64,000 nt of DNA from JBEKTW01 sp049515655 (GTDB taxonomy: Bacteria; Bacteroidota; Ignavibacteria; UBA10030; SZUA-254): positions 117,185-181,184 of the forward strand of contig JBEKTW010000004.1 in assembly GCA_049515655.1 (NCBI GenBank), read 5' to 3'. This document shows, in pieces, positions 7,389 to 15,975 of the stretch. Position 1 is the stretch's first letter. Each line of letters opens with the position of its first letter. The notes under the pieces are model-generated. The model saw only the letters and a program-made list of their open reading frames with translations, searched no databases and was not told the DNA's origin. Both the position numbers and the translations under genes were made by a program.

Positions 7389-9995
7389 TTACTTCTTCGA
7401 TTTCCCTTTACCGCGAGACGTTGCGTCGCTCGAAGAAATCCCTTTTTGATTTTTCTTACCGGCCGATTCTGCCGCTGGAGGCTTTTGGGGTTCCACCGCA
7501 GACTTAGAGTTTGGTTTCTCTTCTTTCGAAGGCACGGTCTTCTGAACCACTTCGGCCGTTTCCTCTGCTTCCTCGGACGGCACTGCCGCAACGGCTGAAA
7601 CCTTGTCCCCGGACTCAAGCCGTATCAACCGCACTCCTTGCGTATTCCGGCCCGCAATCCGGATTTCCTTTGCCGGCTGGCGGATCACAACTCCCTGGGC
7701 CGTTACGATAACGATATCGTCATTGTCGAGAACCTCTCTAATGGCTACCATTTTCCCGGTTTTGTCCGTCACGCGCAGGGTGATCACGCCTTTTCCGCCG
7801 CGATGGCTCACGCGATACTCGTCGAGCTCGCTGCGCTTTCCGAAACCGTTTTCAGCGGCCACGAGAACCGTCGTAGTGCGATGTTTCACTGCAATTGCGC
7901 CTATGACCTTGTCGCCCTTGTTCAGTTTCGTCGCCCGCACACCGAGCGCCGTTCGCCCTACCGAGCGCGCTTCGTCTTCATGGAACCGGATCGCCATTCC
8001 ATTGTTGGTACCAATGAGAATATCCTGCGTACCATCCGTGAGCTTCACATCCTTGACCGAGTCATTCTTCTGAAGGGTAATCGCCGCGATGCCCGTGCGC
8101 CGCACATTTCCGTACTCGGAGAGAGCAGTCTTCTTGATCATACCTTGCTCGGTCACCATCGCGATGAAGTGCTTATCGTCGAACTCCTGCACCGGAACGA
8201 ACGCTTTGATGTTCTCGTCCTGTTGCTTCTTGACGAGATTCACGATCGGCTTGCCCCGTGCAGTCCGCCCGGCCTCGGGAATTTCAAACACCTTGAGCCA
8301 GTAGCATCGTCCTTCATCCGTAAAGAGCAGGATGTAATTGTGCGTCGAAGCGATGAACATGTGCTCGATGAAATCGTCCTCCTTTGTCGTGGCGCCCATA
8401 ACGCCCTTCCCGCCCCGCGATTGCCGGCGGTAGCCCGATACGGGGAACCGTTTGATGAACCCGCTGTGGCTGATGGTAATGACGACGTCTTCTTCGGCGA
8501 TCATGTCCTCGACGCTGAATTCTTCAAAATCGTACACGATTTCCGTACGGCGTTCGTCACCGTATTTCTTCTTGATCTCATCCAGCTCTTCCCGGATGAT
8601 CTGCATCTGGAGCTTTTTGCTCGCGAGAATGGACTGGAGTCGTTCGATGAGCTTGATCGTCTCCTTATACTCGTCTTCCACCTTCTTGCGCTCGAGACCT
8701 GTGAGCTTCTGCAAACGCATGTCGAGGATAGCTTTCGCTTGAATTTCAGAAAGCTTGAACTTTTTCATCAGGCCTTCCTGCGCCGACGGAACATCCTTCG
8801 ATTTCTTGATGAGCCGGATGATCTCGTCGATGTTGTCGAGCGCGATGATATAGCCTTCGAGGATATGCGCGCGTTTCTCCGCTTCACTGAGGTCGAACTT
8901 CGCCCGGCGGACGACGACTTCGTTCCGGTGCTTGAGGAAGTGGTCGAGGAGCTGGCGAAGCGTAAGAACCTGGGGCCTGCCATCGACCAGCGCCAGGACG
9001 ATCACCCCAAACGTGGTCTGCAGCTGCGTATGTTTGTAGAGATTGTTCAGGACAACTTCGGCGTTCGAATCCCGCTTGAGCTCGATGACGATTCTCATCC
9101 CGTCGCGGTCGGATTCGTCACGGATGTCGGAGATATCCTCAATCTTCTTATCCCGAACAAGCTCCGCGGTTTTCTCGATGAGCATCGCCTTGTTGACCTG
9201 GTAGGGGATTTCCGTGACAACGATGCTCTGCCGGTCGTTTTTCCCGGTCTCGATGGTCGCCCGGCCGCGGATAACGATGCGTCCGCGCCCGGTTTTGTAA
9301 GCTTCCTTCACTCCGTCGTAGCCGTAAATGATTCCGCCGGTCGGGAAGTCCGGCGCCTTGATGATTTTCATCAACTTGTCATCGGAGAGCCCCGGGTTCT
9401 CGATGACCGCAACGCACCCGTTGATGACTTCGGTCAGGTTGTGCGGCGGAATGTTGGTGGTCATGCCGACGGCGATGCCCGATGATCCGTTGACGAGGAG
9501 GTTAGGAATGAGTGCGGGCAATACGGTTGGTTCTTTCAGCGTGTCGTCGAAGTTCGGCGCGAAATTGACCGTGTTCTTATCGAGGTCGCGCAGCATCTCC
9601 TCGGCGATGCGCGAAAGGCGCGCTTCGGTATACCGCATGGCGGCCGGTGAATCGCCGTCGACTGACCCGAAATTCCCCTGCCCGTCGACGAGCGGATACC
9701 GCAGTGAAAACTCCTGCGCCATACGAACCATGGTGTCATACACCGCAGTATCGCCGTGGGGGTGGTACTTGCCGAGGACTTCACCGACGATGCGCGCGCT
9801 CTTCTTGTATGCACGGTTGCTCGCGAGCCCGAGGTCCTGCATGCCATACAACACGCGGCGATGAACAGGCTTCAATCCATCCCGTACATCCGGCAGCGCG
9901 CGAGCAACGATGACGCTCATCGCGTAGTCGATGTACGAGCCCTTCATTTCATCTTCAATATCAACAGGTATTATTTTTTCGCTTATTGTTGCCAT
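7389..9995 (-). CDS. gyrA: DNA gyrase subunit A
   Basis: Breaks and rejoins DNA in the A2B2 gyrase that introduces negative supercoils. The N-terminal breakage-reunion domain shows IDYAMSVIVARALPDVRDGL and the catalytic tyrosine in AAMRYTEARL near residue 120. The C-terminal beta-pinwheel carries the GyrA box as QSRGGKG (near residue 530), which marks gyrase rather than topoisomerase IV. The last 60 residues are a low-complexity Glu/Lys/Ser tail. The 868 codons are in the normal range. Start ATG at 9995 (MATISEKIIPVDIEDEM). The upstream nucleotidyltransferase reading frame runs 35 bases into this gene, so its coding tail covers the place where the gyrA ribosome-binding site should be. Confidence 0.97.
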   Translation of the reverse strand: MATISEKIIPVDIEDEMKGSYIDYAMSVIVARALPDVRDGLKPVHRRVLYGMQDLGLASNRAYKKSARIVGEVLGKYHPHGDTAVYDTMVRMAQEFSLRYPLVDGQGNFGSVDGDSPAAMRYTEARLSRIAEEMLRDLDKNTVNFAPNFDDTLKEPTVLPALIPNLLVNGSSGIAVGMTTNIPPHNLTEVINGCVAVIENPGLSDDKLMKIIKAPDFPTGGIIYGYDGVKEAYKTGRGRIVIRGRATIETGKNDRQSIVVTEIPYQVNKAMLIEKTAELVRDKKIEDISDIRDESDRDGMRIVIELKRDSNAEVVLNNLYKHTQLQTTFGVIVLALVDGRPQVLTLRQLLDHFLKHRNEVVVRRAKFDLSEAEKRAHILEGYIIALDNIDEIIRLIKKSKDVPSAQEGLMKKFKLSEIQAKAILDMRLQKLTGLERKKVEDEYKETIKLIERLQSILASKKLQMQIIREELDEIKKKYGDERRTEIVYDFEEFSVEDMIAEEDVVITISHSGFIKRFPVSGYRRQSRGGKGVMGATTKEDDFIEHMFIASTHNYILLFTDEGRCYWLKVFEIPEAGRTARGKPIVNLVKKQQDENIKAFVPVQEFDDKHFIAMVTEQGMIKKTALSEYGNVRRTGIAAITLQKNDSVKDVKLTDGTQDILIGTNNGMAIRFHEDEARSVGRTALGVRATKLNKGDKVIGAIAVKHRTTTVLVAAENGFGKRSELDEYRVSHRGGKGVITLRVTDKTGKMVAIREVLDNDDIVIVTAQGVVIRQPAKEIRIAGRNTQGVRLIRLESGDKVSAVAAVPSEEAEETAEVVQKTVPSKEEKPNSKSAVEPQKPPAAESAGKKNQKGISSSDATSRGKGKSKK

Positions 9996-10491
9996 GGGGT
10001 TGGGATCTTGGGTTCTTTGCTGTTAGTTCCTGGTTCTTAGTTCTTGGTCTAGCATGTCTTTGAATCTCACGAAGCATCTTAACGTCCAGCATATCTTGCT
10101 CGCGGCCAGCCGATTCTTTCATCCTGATAAGATCCTTCAGCGAAGGAACAAAAACGTTCAGACCTTTAATTTTCGTCTTCACACGGTTTGCCCAGGCATC
10201 CCTGAACGAGGATCCAGCGACAAATGGATGGATATCCGTGCGAAGAATGTATTGTTGTATCAGGACCTTTTTCTTTAAGAAGACGGAAACGTCGACACCA
10301 TTCACGATTTCATATCCGACTTCCTTGAGCGCCTCTTTCGTTCTCAGCGCATTCTTCTCTGTCGGCTGAATAAAAATATCCACATCTTTTGTCATGCGTT
10401 CCAGTCCGTACGCCGGTAACGCCCATCCTCCAATGATCAAGAATCTGACCTTATGGTCGAGTAACGATTTTAGGAGTTGTCGAATATCCAT
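9961..10491 (-). CDS. Nucleotidyltransferase-fold protein (MNT/AbiEii-like)
   Basis: The pol-beta-type nucleotidyltransferase core is visible: FLIIGGWALPAYGLERMTKD, then the metal-binding pair in KDVDIFI (D-x-D) near residue 38. Known relatives transfer nucleotides to proteins or tRNAs, often as toxins or modifiers. The first 140 residues look like a normal domain. The last 32 (RPRTKNQELTAKNPRSQPHGN...) are encoded by a 'CCAAGAACCAGGAACT' word repeat and by the start of gyrA, so the gene seems to have lost its original stop codon when the repeat arrived. A 66-codon gene overlaps its start by 41 bases, a layout typical of toxin-antitoxin or NTase-partner pairs. Substrate unknown. Confidence 0.75.
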   Translation of the reverse strand: MDIRQLLKSLLDHKVRFLIIGGWALPAYGLERMTKDVDIFIQPTEKNALRTKEALKEVGYEIVNGVDVSVFLKKKVLIQQYILRTDIHPFVAGSSFRDAWANRVKTKIKGLNVFVPSLKDLIRMKESAGREQDMLDVKMLREIQRHARPRTKNQELTAKNPRSQPHGNNKRKNNTC

Positions 10492-10651
10492 GTTGGATCA
10501 TTAGTTCCAAACCATCTTTTACAAGACGGTCCATAATTTCGTATCTCTCGGAGGGCGTAAGCGAAAGTTGAAACTGTATCTCAAATTCCAATTCTCGCTT
10601 TGGGTCATCCTTATCAAGTATCATTATATGTGTCGTTCGTTTTTTTGTCAT
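10451..10651 (-). CDS. Small hypothetical partner of the nucleotidyltransferase
   Basis: A 66-residue protein, MTKKRTTHIMILDKDD at its start, with FEIQFQLSLTPSERYEIMDR in the middle. It overlaps the nucleotidyltransferase start by 41 bases in another frame, so the two are almost certainly translated together. No known domain is recognised. The SLTPSERYEIMDRLVKDGLEL segment looks helical. It could be an antitoxin or a specificity subunit; this rests on context only. Confidence 0.6.
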   Translation of the reverse strand: MTKKRTTHIMILDKDDPKRELEFEIQFQLSLTPSERYEIMDRLVKDGLELMIQHGYSTTPKIVTRP

Positions 10652-10654
10652 GCG

Positions 10655-10895
10655 CCTATCTCATATACTCAACTACTCATTCTCTCACCATCTCAATGTC
10701 TCAACTACTTCCTCTTCTTGCTTTTAGCTTTTAGCTTTTAGCTTTTGGCTTTTGGCTTTTGGCTTTTGGCTTCTATCTTCCAATCCCTTCTTTATCATAA
10801 TCTCAATATCTCAACTACTCATCATCTTATAATCTCGCCGTTTCACCCACTCACCCATTCACCTTTTCTCCCTCTCATCACCTCAATTACTTCCC
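10655..10895. repeat. Low-complexity word repeats (TCTCAACT / AGCTTTTAGC types)
   Basis: The gap between the small gene and the gyrB stop is almost entirely made of short, varying words: CTCAACTACTCATTCTCTCACC, then four or more units of AGCTTTT followed by GGCTTTT (about 10725-10775), then again ATCTCAATATCTCAACTACTCATC-like units. Units vary in sequence and spacing, so this is neither a CRISPR array nor a simple microsatellite. The same word families occur at 18942-19009 and 23560-23860 (there partly on the opposite strand). Confidence 0.75.
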
Positions 10896-12980
10896 TCACA
10901 CATCCAAATTTCTCACGTACTTTGCATTCTTCTCGATGAACTCACGCCGCGGCTCGACCTCGTCGCCCATGAGAATGGAGAACGTACGGTCGGCGTCGGC
11001 GGCATTCTCGATCGTCACCTGGAGAATCGTGCGCGTTTCGGGATTCATCGTCGTGCTCCAGAGCTGCTCGGGGTTCATTTCTCCAAGTCCTTTGAACCGT
11101 GAGATCACGAATCCGTCGGGGCTGACAACCGCCCCCTCCTCAACCGCCACGAGCGTTTCAGCGGCTTCTTTCTCTTTCGTCTTGCCTGCATCCTTGCTTT
11201 TCTCACTTTTCATTCGCTTGATGATCTGGTCGCGTTCTTCATCATCGTAGGCATAAAACTCCTGCTTTCCCTTCTTGACTTTGTACAGCGGCGGCTGGGC
11301 GATATATACATGTCCTAGCTCAATGAGTTCCTTCATGTACCGGAAAAAGAGCGTGAGCAGGAGCGTGCGGATATGGGAACCGTCGACGTCGGCGTCGCAC
11401 ATAATGATAATCTTTCCATACCGGGTTTTTGAGGCGTCGAATTCCTCGCCCACGCCGGAACCGATGGCGGTAAAAATGCACCGGATCTCTTCGTTTTCGA
11501 GCATCTTGTGCAGGCGCGCTTTTTCGACGTTCAGAATTTTTCCTTTCATCGGAAGGATTGCCTGGAAACGCCTGTCGCGGCCCTGCTTTGCGCTTCCGCC
11601 GGCAGAATCGCCCTCGACGATATACAGCTCACAATGTTCGGGATCATCGATGGAGCAATCGGCCAGCTTGCCCGGAAGACTAGAGGATTCGAGCGCGTTC
11701 TTGCGGCGGGTCAGGTCCCGCGCTTTCCGCGCGGCCTCGCGGGCTTCCGCCGCCCGGAGGCACTTGTCAATGATCCGGCGGGCATCGGTCGGATTTTCTT
11801 CCAGCCATGTCGCAACGTGTTCTCCGACGACCGTTTCGACAATACTCTTGATTTCACTGTTGCCGAGCTTCGTCTTTGTCTGGCCCTCAAACTGCGGCTC
11901 AGGAACTTTCACGCTGAGGACTGCGGTCAGACCTTCCCGGAAATCGTCGCCCGTCAGTTGAACGCCGCCTTCCTTCACGAGATTATTTTTTGCGGCGTAG
12001 CTATTGAGCGAGCGCGTGAGCGATGTCCGGAATCCGACGAGGTGCGTCCCGCCTTCCAGCGTGTTAATGTTATTGACGTACGTGAAAACGTTTTCGTTAT
12101 ACTGGTCGTTGTACTGGAGCGCGGCTTCGACTTCCACCGCCCGGCCGGCTTCGTCTTTATCCTGGCCTTTCGCGTACAAAGTTTTCCGCATGATGGACGG
12201 CCGCGTGGCATCGATGTATTTCACAAACTCCACCAGGCCGCCCTTGAAGTGAAATTCTTCTTCCCGTTCCTCCCCTTTGCGTAAATCCACGATGCGAAGT
12301 TTCACGTCTGGATTTAAAAAGGCGAGCTCGCGCAGGCGTTCGGCAATGGTCTCGAACTTGAAAACGCGGTTCTTGAAAATCGTCACGTCGGGCAGGAAGG
12401 TGACTTTTGTCCCATCCTTATTGTCCTTCGTCTTACCGATAACCTTGACTTCTTCCTTCGGTTTTCCCCGGAAGTACTTCTGAAACCAGACTGTCCCCTC
12501 ACGGTAAACTTCCACTTCCAGCCATTCCGAGAGCGCGTTCACAACCGAAACGCCGACCCCGTGAAGGCCTCCCGAAACTTTGTACGTGTTCTTGTCGAAC
12601 TTGCCTCCGGCGTGGAGCACCGTCATGACAACTTCCAGGGCGGATCGTTTTTCTTCGGGATGAATTCCGGTCGGAATGCCGCGGCCGTCATCGAACACGG
12701 TCACAGAACCATCCTGATTGATGGAGACATCGATGCGGTGCGCGAATCCGGCAAGCGCTTCGTCGATCGAGTTGTCGACGACTTCGTAGACAAGGTGATG
12801 AAGACCGCGCACCGAGACATCGCCGATATACATCGCGGGGCGCTGCCGGACCGGTTCAAGCCCTTTCAAGACGGTGATATCGTTCGCCGTGTAGTCACCG
12901 TCGGTTTTCCTTTTCTTCTTCAGCGGTTCGGCTTTTTCCAAGTTGAGCTCTTTTGATTCTTTATCAATGGTCTTTGGCAT
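10896..12980 (-). CDS. gyrB: DNA gyrase subunit B
   Basis: ATP-driven subunit of gyrase. The N-terminal GHKL domain shows VYEVVDNSIDEALAG, the GRGIPTGIH loop and GLHGVGVSVVNALS. The TOPRIM domain has the ESD-type motif YIVEGDSAGGSAKQGR, followed by DADVDGSHIRTLLL. The C-terminal gyrase tail includes RFKGLGEMNPEQLW. Length is 694 codons with an N-terminal extension of about 30 Lys/Glu-rich residues. The DciA-like gene ends 9 bases upstream, so gyrB is the last gene of a dnaA-side cluster running dnaN-recF-DUF721-gyrB. Confidence 0.97.
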   Translation of the reverse strand: MPKTIDKESKELNLEKAEPLKKKRKTDGDYTANDITVLKGLEPVRQRPAMYIGDVSVRGLHHLVYEVVDNSIDEALAGFAHRIDVSINQDGSVTVFDDGRGIPTGIHPEEKRSALEVVMTVLHAGGKFDKNTYKVSGGLHGVGVSVVNALSEWLEVEVYREGTVWFQKYFRGKPKEEVKVIGKTKDNKDGTKVTFLPDVTIFKNRVFKFETIAERLRELAFLNPDVKLRIVDLRKGEEREEEFHFKGGLVEFVKYIDATRPSIMRKTLYAKGQDKDEAGRAVEVEAALQYNDQYNENVFTYVNNINTLEGGTHLVGFRTSLTRSLNSYAAKNNLVKEGGVQLTGDDFREGLTAVLSVKVPEPQFEGQTKTKLGNSEIKSIVETVVGEHVATWLEENPTDARRIIDKCLRAAEAREAARKARDLTRRKNALESSSLPGKLADCSIDDPEHCELYIVEGDSAGGSAKQGRDRRFQAILPMKGKILNVEKARLHKMLENEEIRCIFTAIGSGVGEEFDASKTRYGKIIIMCDADVDGSHIRTLLLTLFFRYMKELIELGHVYIAQPPLYKVKKGKQEFYAYDDEERDQIIKRMKSEKSKDAGKTKEKEAAETLVAVEEGAVVSPDGFVISRFKGLGEMNPEQLWSTTMNPETRTILQVTIENAADADRTFSILMGDEVEPRREFIEKNAKYVRNLDV

Positions 12981-12989
12981 GAATGCTCG

Positions 12990-13280
12990 TTAACGAAAGA
13001 TGATGTCGTTTACAATTTCCTGGTTCATTGCTTTGTTGATCTTGGCAATAATCTCTTTTTTCAAAAACGTCAGTTCGTTGCGCCATGTCGAGCGCGTGAC
13101 CCGCACGATGAGTTTCCCGCGGTCGATCCGCTCCGGGTTCGTCACGCTGGAAATATGATCGCCGACGATAGAGCTCCAGCGGTCGAGCACTTCGTACTGC
13201 CGCACGCGGGCACTCAATCCGAGTTGCTCAAGAGCCGCGGTGATCGAGAGTTCCAACTGCTTCGGTTTCGACGACCTCAT
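12990..13280 (-). CDS. DUF721 (DciA-like) protein
   Basis: A 96-residue protein with the DUF721 pattern: an N-terminal helical part (LEQLGLSARVRQYEVLDRW), WSSIVGDHISSVTNPERI, then LIVRVTRSTWRNELTFLKKEII. DciA, a member of this family, loads the DnaB helicase in bacteria without DnaC/DnaI; that role is established for other species and inferred here. The start overlaps the recF stop by 4 bases (ATGA). The position between recF and gyrB is the usual one in FCB genomes. Confidence 0.88.
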   Translation of the reverse strand: MRSSKPKQLELSITAALEQLGLSARVRQYEVLDRWSSIVGDHISSVTNPERIDRGKLIVRVTRSTWRNELTFLKKEIIAKINKAMNQEIVNDIIFR

Positions 13281-14425
13281 GATACGGCGAGGGGGTTTTG
13301 AGAAACCCCGGCTCCGGGATTGATGAAAAATTTCCTGTTGCGACCGTCGAAATCGATGACGTTTCCCATTATTTGCAGCGCCGTTGAGGTTATGAAGGTC
13401 TGGCTGATATCGCCAACGAAACTCAACAATCTTCCGGAGCGATGCTCATCCAGTTCGCTGAAGATATCGTCTAGGAGCATGAGCGGGGTTTCGTTGCACC
13501 GCTCTTTCAGGTAGAAGAATTCGGCCAGCTTCAGCGCGACGAGAAAGGTCTTGTGCTGTCCCTGCGACGCGAATTTCCGCAGATCCTGTCCATTGATCTT
13601 GCACGCAAACTCGTCGCGGTGAGGGCCGACAAGTGTCGTGCCGATTTGCCGTTCCTCCACGCTTCTCTCTCCAACTGAGAGCCGAAGCAGGTTTTGAAAC
13701 TCGATATCAGTCGACGTCTCCTCCGACGAGACGGCCGGGAGGTATTCAATCGAGGGTTCTTCCCTGACCTCGACGAGGCGGTGATACGCCGATCGGACGT
13801 ACGGCTGAAATTCCTGCATGAACGTTTTCCGGCGATGCATCAATGTTCCCCCCAGGGTTATGAGCTGCTCGCTCCACGGATCGAGCGTTCCCGAAACATC
13901 TCTTCCGGATATTTTTGCATCGAAGAGGATTCTGTTTCGCTGCTTTAACGTGTGCCGGTATTCAATCAATGTCTTAAAGTAGGATTCATTCGATTGAGAG
14001 ATGACGAGGTCTACGAATTTTCGCCGGTCGCCCGGGCTTCCCATGGTGATGGGCGCGTGCTCGGGCGAGCAGATGACGACGGGAAACTTACCTATCACGG
14101 AAGAGAACGGTTCGACCGAACGCCTGTTAATGAAATACGCTTTCCGTGGAACTTGCTTGTCGTACACAACCCGCACCCGATTCTCCGTCGCACTGTCGGA
14201 GCACAACGTGCCTTCAATCTCAAACATTGTTTCTTCAAAATTGAGCACCACGGCGTCGGTGCTCGCGTAAAAGCTCTTCGTCAGGCAGAGGTAAGAAATC
14301 GCTTCGATGATATTCGTTTTTCCCTGGCCATTGTCGCCAAGCAGCACGTTGGTCCCCGGACCAAACTCGAACGACAATTGAAGATGGTTTCGAAAATTCT
14401 GTAACCTGAGACTCGTTAAACGCAT
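13277..14425 (-). CDS. recF: DNA replication and repair protein RecF
   Basis: SMC-like ATPase that, with RecO and RecR, loads RecA at gapped DNA and collapsed forks. The Walker A motif is GDNGQGKTNIIEAI (near residue 31). The ABC signature region and Walker B appear in the C-terminal half as FASQGQHKTFLVALKLAE and PLMLLDDIFSELD. The start MRLTSLRLQNFRNH is typical. 382 codons is normal. It lies 13 bases after dnaN and overlaps the next gene by 4, so this is one operon. Confidence 0.95.
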   Translation of the reverse strand: MRLTSLRLQNFRNHLQLSFEFGPGTNVLLGDNGQGKTNIIEAISYLCLTKSFYASTDAVVLNFEETMFEIEGTLCSDSATENRVRVVYDKQVPRKAYFINRRSVEPFSSVIGKFPVVICSPEHAPITMGSPGDRRKFVDLVISQSNESYFKTLIEYRHTLKQRNRILFDAKISGRDVSGTLDPWSEQLITLGGTLMHRRKTFMQEFQPYVRSAYHRLVEVREEPSIEYLPAVSSEETSTDIEFQNLLRLSVGERSVEERQIGTTLVGPHRDEFACKINGQDLRKFASQGQHKTFLVALKLAEFFYLKERCNETPLMLLDDIFSELDEHRSGRLLSFVGDISQTFITSTALQIMGNVIDFDGRNRKFFINPGAGVSQNPLAVS

Positions 14426-14438
14426 TTACTCCGTCGGG

Positions 14439-15554
14439 TCATGCATTCAAACGCACCGGCATCACCAGCATCAGCAGATCTTCCCCGGCTCGTTGTTCCG
14501 CCGGTTTTACAATTGCTGCACGCGAAGGGGAACTCAGCATAAAGACGGCTTCGTCCGTGTCCAGGTGCGAGAGAATGTCCATGACATAGAAAGAATTGAA
14601 CCCGATTTCCATCGGGTCAGAAGTGTATTCGCACTTCAACGTCTCCTTGGCTTCGCTCCCGAAATCGATATCCTCGGCGGAGACCGCAACCGAGTTCTTG
14701 TTCAGTGAAAACCTGACGAGATGCGTGGTCGAACTTGCATACAAGGCGGTCCTTCGCACCGACGAAAGCAATTCGTTCTTATTGACAACCAGCTTTCTAT
14801 CGTTCTCCAGCGGAAGGACGCTCTCGTAGTTTGGATACTTCTCATCGATCATCCGAGACACAAGTGTAATGTTCCCCAAGTTGAATTTCACCTGGCTTCC
14901 ATTCAAAGAAATTATTCCCGGCGTGTCTTCAATACACTTTACAACCAGATTGAGGGCTTTTGCCGGAATGATAATATCTTTCTCAACGTTCTTCGACGAA
15001 AAAGCTGAATTCGTGAACTTCACGAGCCGGTGTCCGTCGGTAGAAATTGCCCGAATCTCTTTCGGTTTTATCTGAAACAAAATTCCCGTCATTGCGGGTC
15101 GCAGTTCATCAGTACTGGCCGCGAAAGCAGTCTTGTTAATCAGCCGTCGCAATGTCTCATTGTCAATCTGCAGCTCCTCGTGTTCCTTGAAAACCGGAAC
15201 GGATGGATAATTCTCGCTTGACTCCCCCGTGACCCTGTACACCCCGCTGTCCGTTTTCATTTCAATCTTGTTTGACCCCGAATCTCCGGAGAGAACTATC
15301 GTGGTCTCCGGAAGAGCCCGGATTGTTTCCATGAGACGTTTTGCAGGAATTGCGATTGTACCGTCCTCGGAACCTTTCACACCCATCTTGACAGAAGCAA
15401 AAATTTCCAGATCACTTGCCGTAACGGTTAATTCTCCACCGGATAATTCAAGAAGGAAATTTTCCAATATAGGCAAAGTCGATTTCGAAGGAATGACGCC
15501 GCTGATATTGCCCAAGCACTTTTGTAATTCATAACTTGAAACAGAAAGCTTCAT
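14439..15554 (-). CDS. dnaN: DNA polymerase III sliding clamp (beta subunit)
   Basis: Dimeric ring clamp that tethers the replicative polymerase. The start MKLSVSSYELQKCLGNISGV and the three repeated clamp folds are recognisable, including GILFQI, STDGHRLVKF (about residues 170-180) and the C-terminal MLVMPVRL ending. 371 codons is the standard length. AAGGAG sits about 8 bases before the ATG. A promoter-like pair lies about 50-80 bases upstream, so dnaN can be transcribed separately from dnaA, from which it is divided by 421 non-coding bases. Confidence 0.97.
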   Translation of the reverse strand: MKLSVSSYELQKCLGNISGVIPSKSTLPILENFLLELSGGELTVTASDLEIFASVKMGVKGSEDGTIAIPAKRLMETIRALPETTIVLSGDSGSNKIEMKTDSGVYRVTGESSENYPSVPVFKEHEELQIDNETLRRLINKTAFAASTDELRPAMTGILFQIKPKEIRAISTDGHRLVKFTNSAFSSKNVEKDIIIPAKALNLVVKCIEDTPGIISLNGSQVKFNLGNITLVSRMIDEKYPNYESVLPLENDRKLVVNKNELLSSVRRTALYASSTTHLVRFSLNKNSVAVSAEDIDFGSEAKETLKCEYTSDPMEIGFNSFYVMDILSHLDTDEAVFMLSSPSRAAIVKPAEQRAGEDLLMLVMPVRLNA

Positions 15555-15975
15555 TGTGAACTCCTTAGCGGAAAAGTGAAATCACGAGAGTTTTTTGGTA
15601 GTTCAATGTACAGAAATTTCCGAATATTTTCAATGTCTTGCATGGTCTAACACTTATGTTTTTCAATATGTTATAAGTGTTATTTGTTTGTAATAGAGGT
15701 GATTAATTATAAGCCCTGTGTATATGTTGAAAAGCCGTTTTGATCGTTCAAACGGAAGCTTTTCCGGCAAAAATTGACCCCTGCCAATGTTCAGATCGTG
15801 GGGAAATGAAAAAGAGTCATCAACAATGATTCACACTTCGTACTCAGTGCGGTGAAGAGGAGGTTTTTTCAACATCGAACTAACAACTATTCACAGGTTA
15901 TAAGCACACACATAAGGACCAAAGAGAACACACCGACGGCAGCGGTTTGATCGATATCTGGTCGAAGATGGAAGA
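15555..15975. other. dnaA-dnaN intergenic region, possible part of the origin
   Basis: 421 non-coding bases. The half next to dnaN is AT-rich (about 15600-15720) and could act as an unwinding element. It holds a perfect 10-base inverted repeat, TAACACTTAT (15648-15657) with ATAAGTGTTA (15673-15682). DnaA-box-like sites with one mismatch to TTATNCACA are CTATTCACA (15887-15895) and, on the other strand, ATATACACA (15717-15725). The presence of such sites on both sides of dnaA would suit a bipartite origin; this is inference. Confidence 0.5.
15605..15633 (-). promoter_or_regulatory. Probable dnaN promoter
   Basis: On the minus strand: TTGAAA (15628-15633), 17-base spacer, TACATT (15605-15610). 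It would give a leader of about 45 bases. The same -10 hexamer and spacer occur at the cpoB promoter candidate (18743-18771). Confidence 0.5.

Noticed and set aside
7638..9485. 615-codon open frame on the plus strand opposite gyrA
   Set aside because: Its translation has no recognisable domain and lies wholly antisense to the well-supported gyrA; the length follows from gyrA codon use.
10655..10895. Possible CRISPR array
   Set aside because: Units vary in sequence and spacing, no constant repeat of 23-40 bases with unique spacers, and no cas gene in the window.
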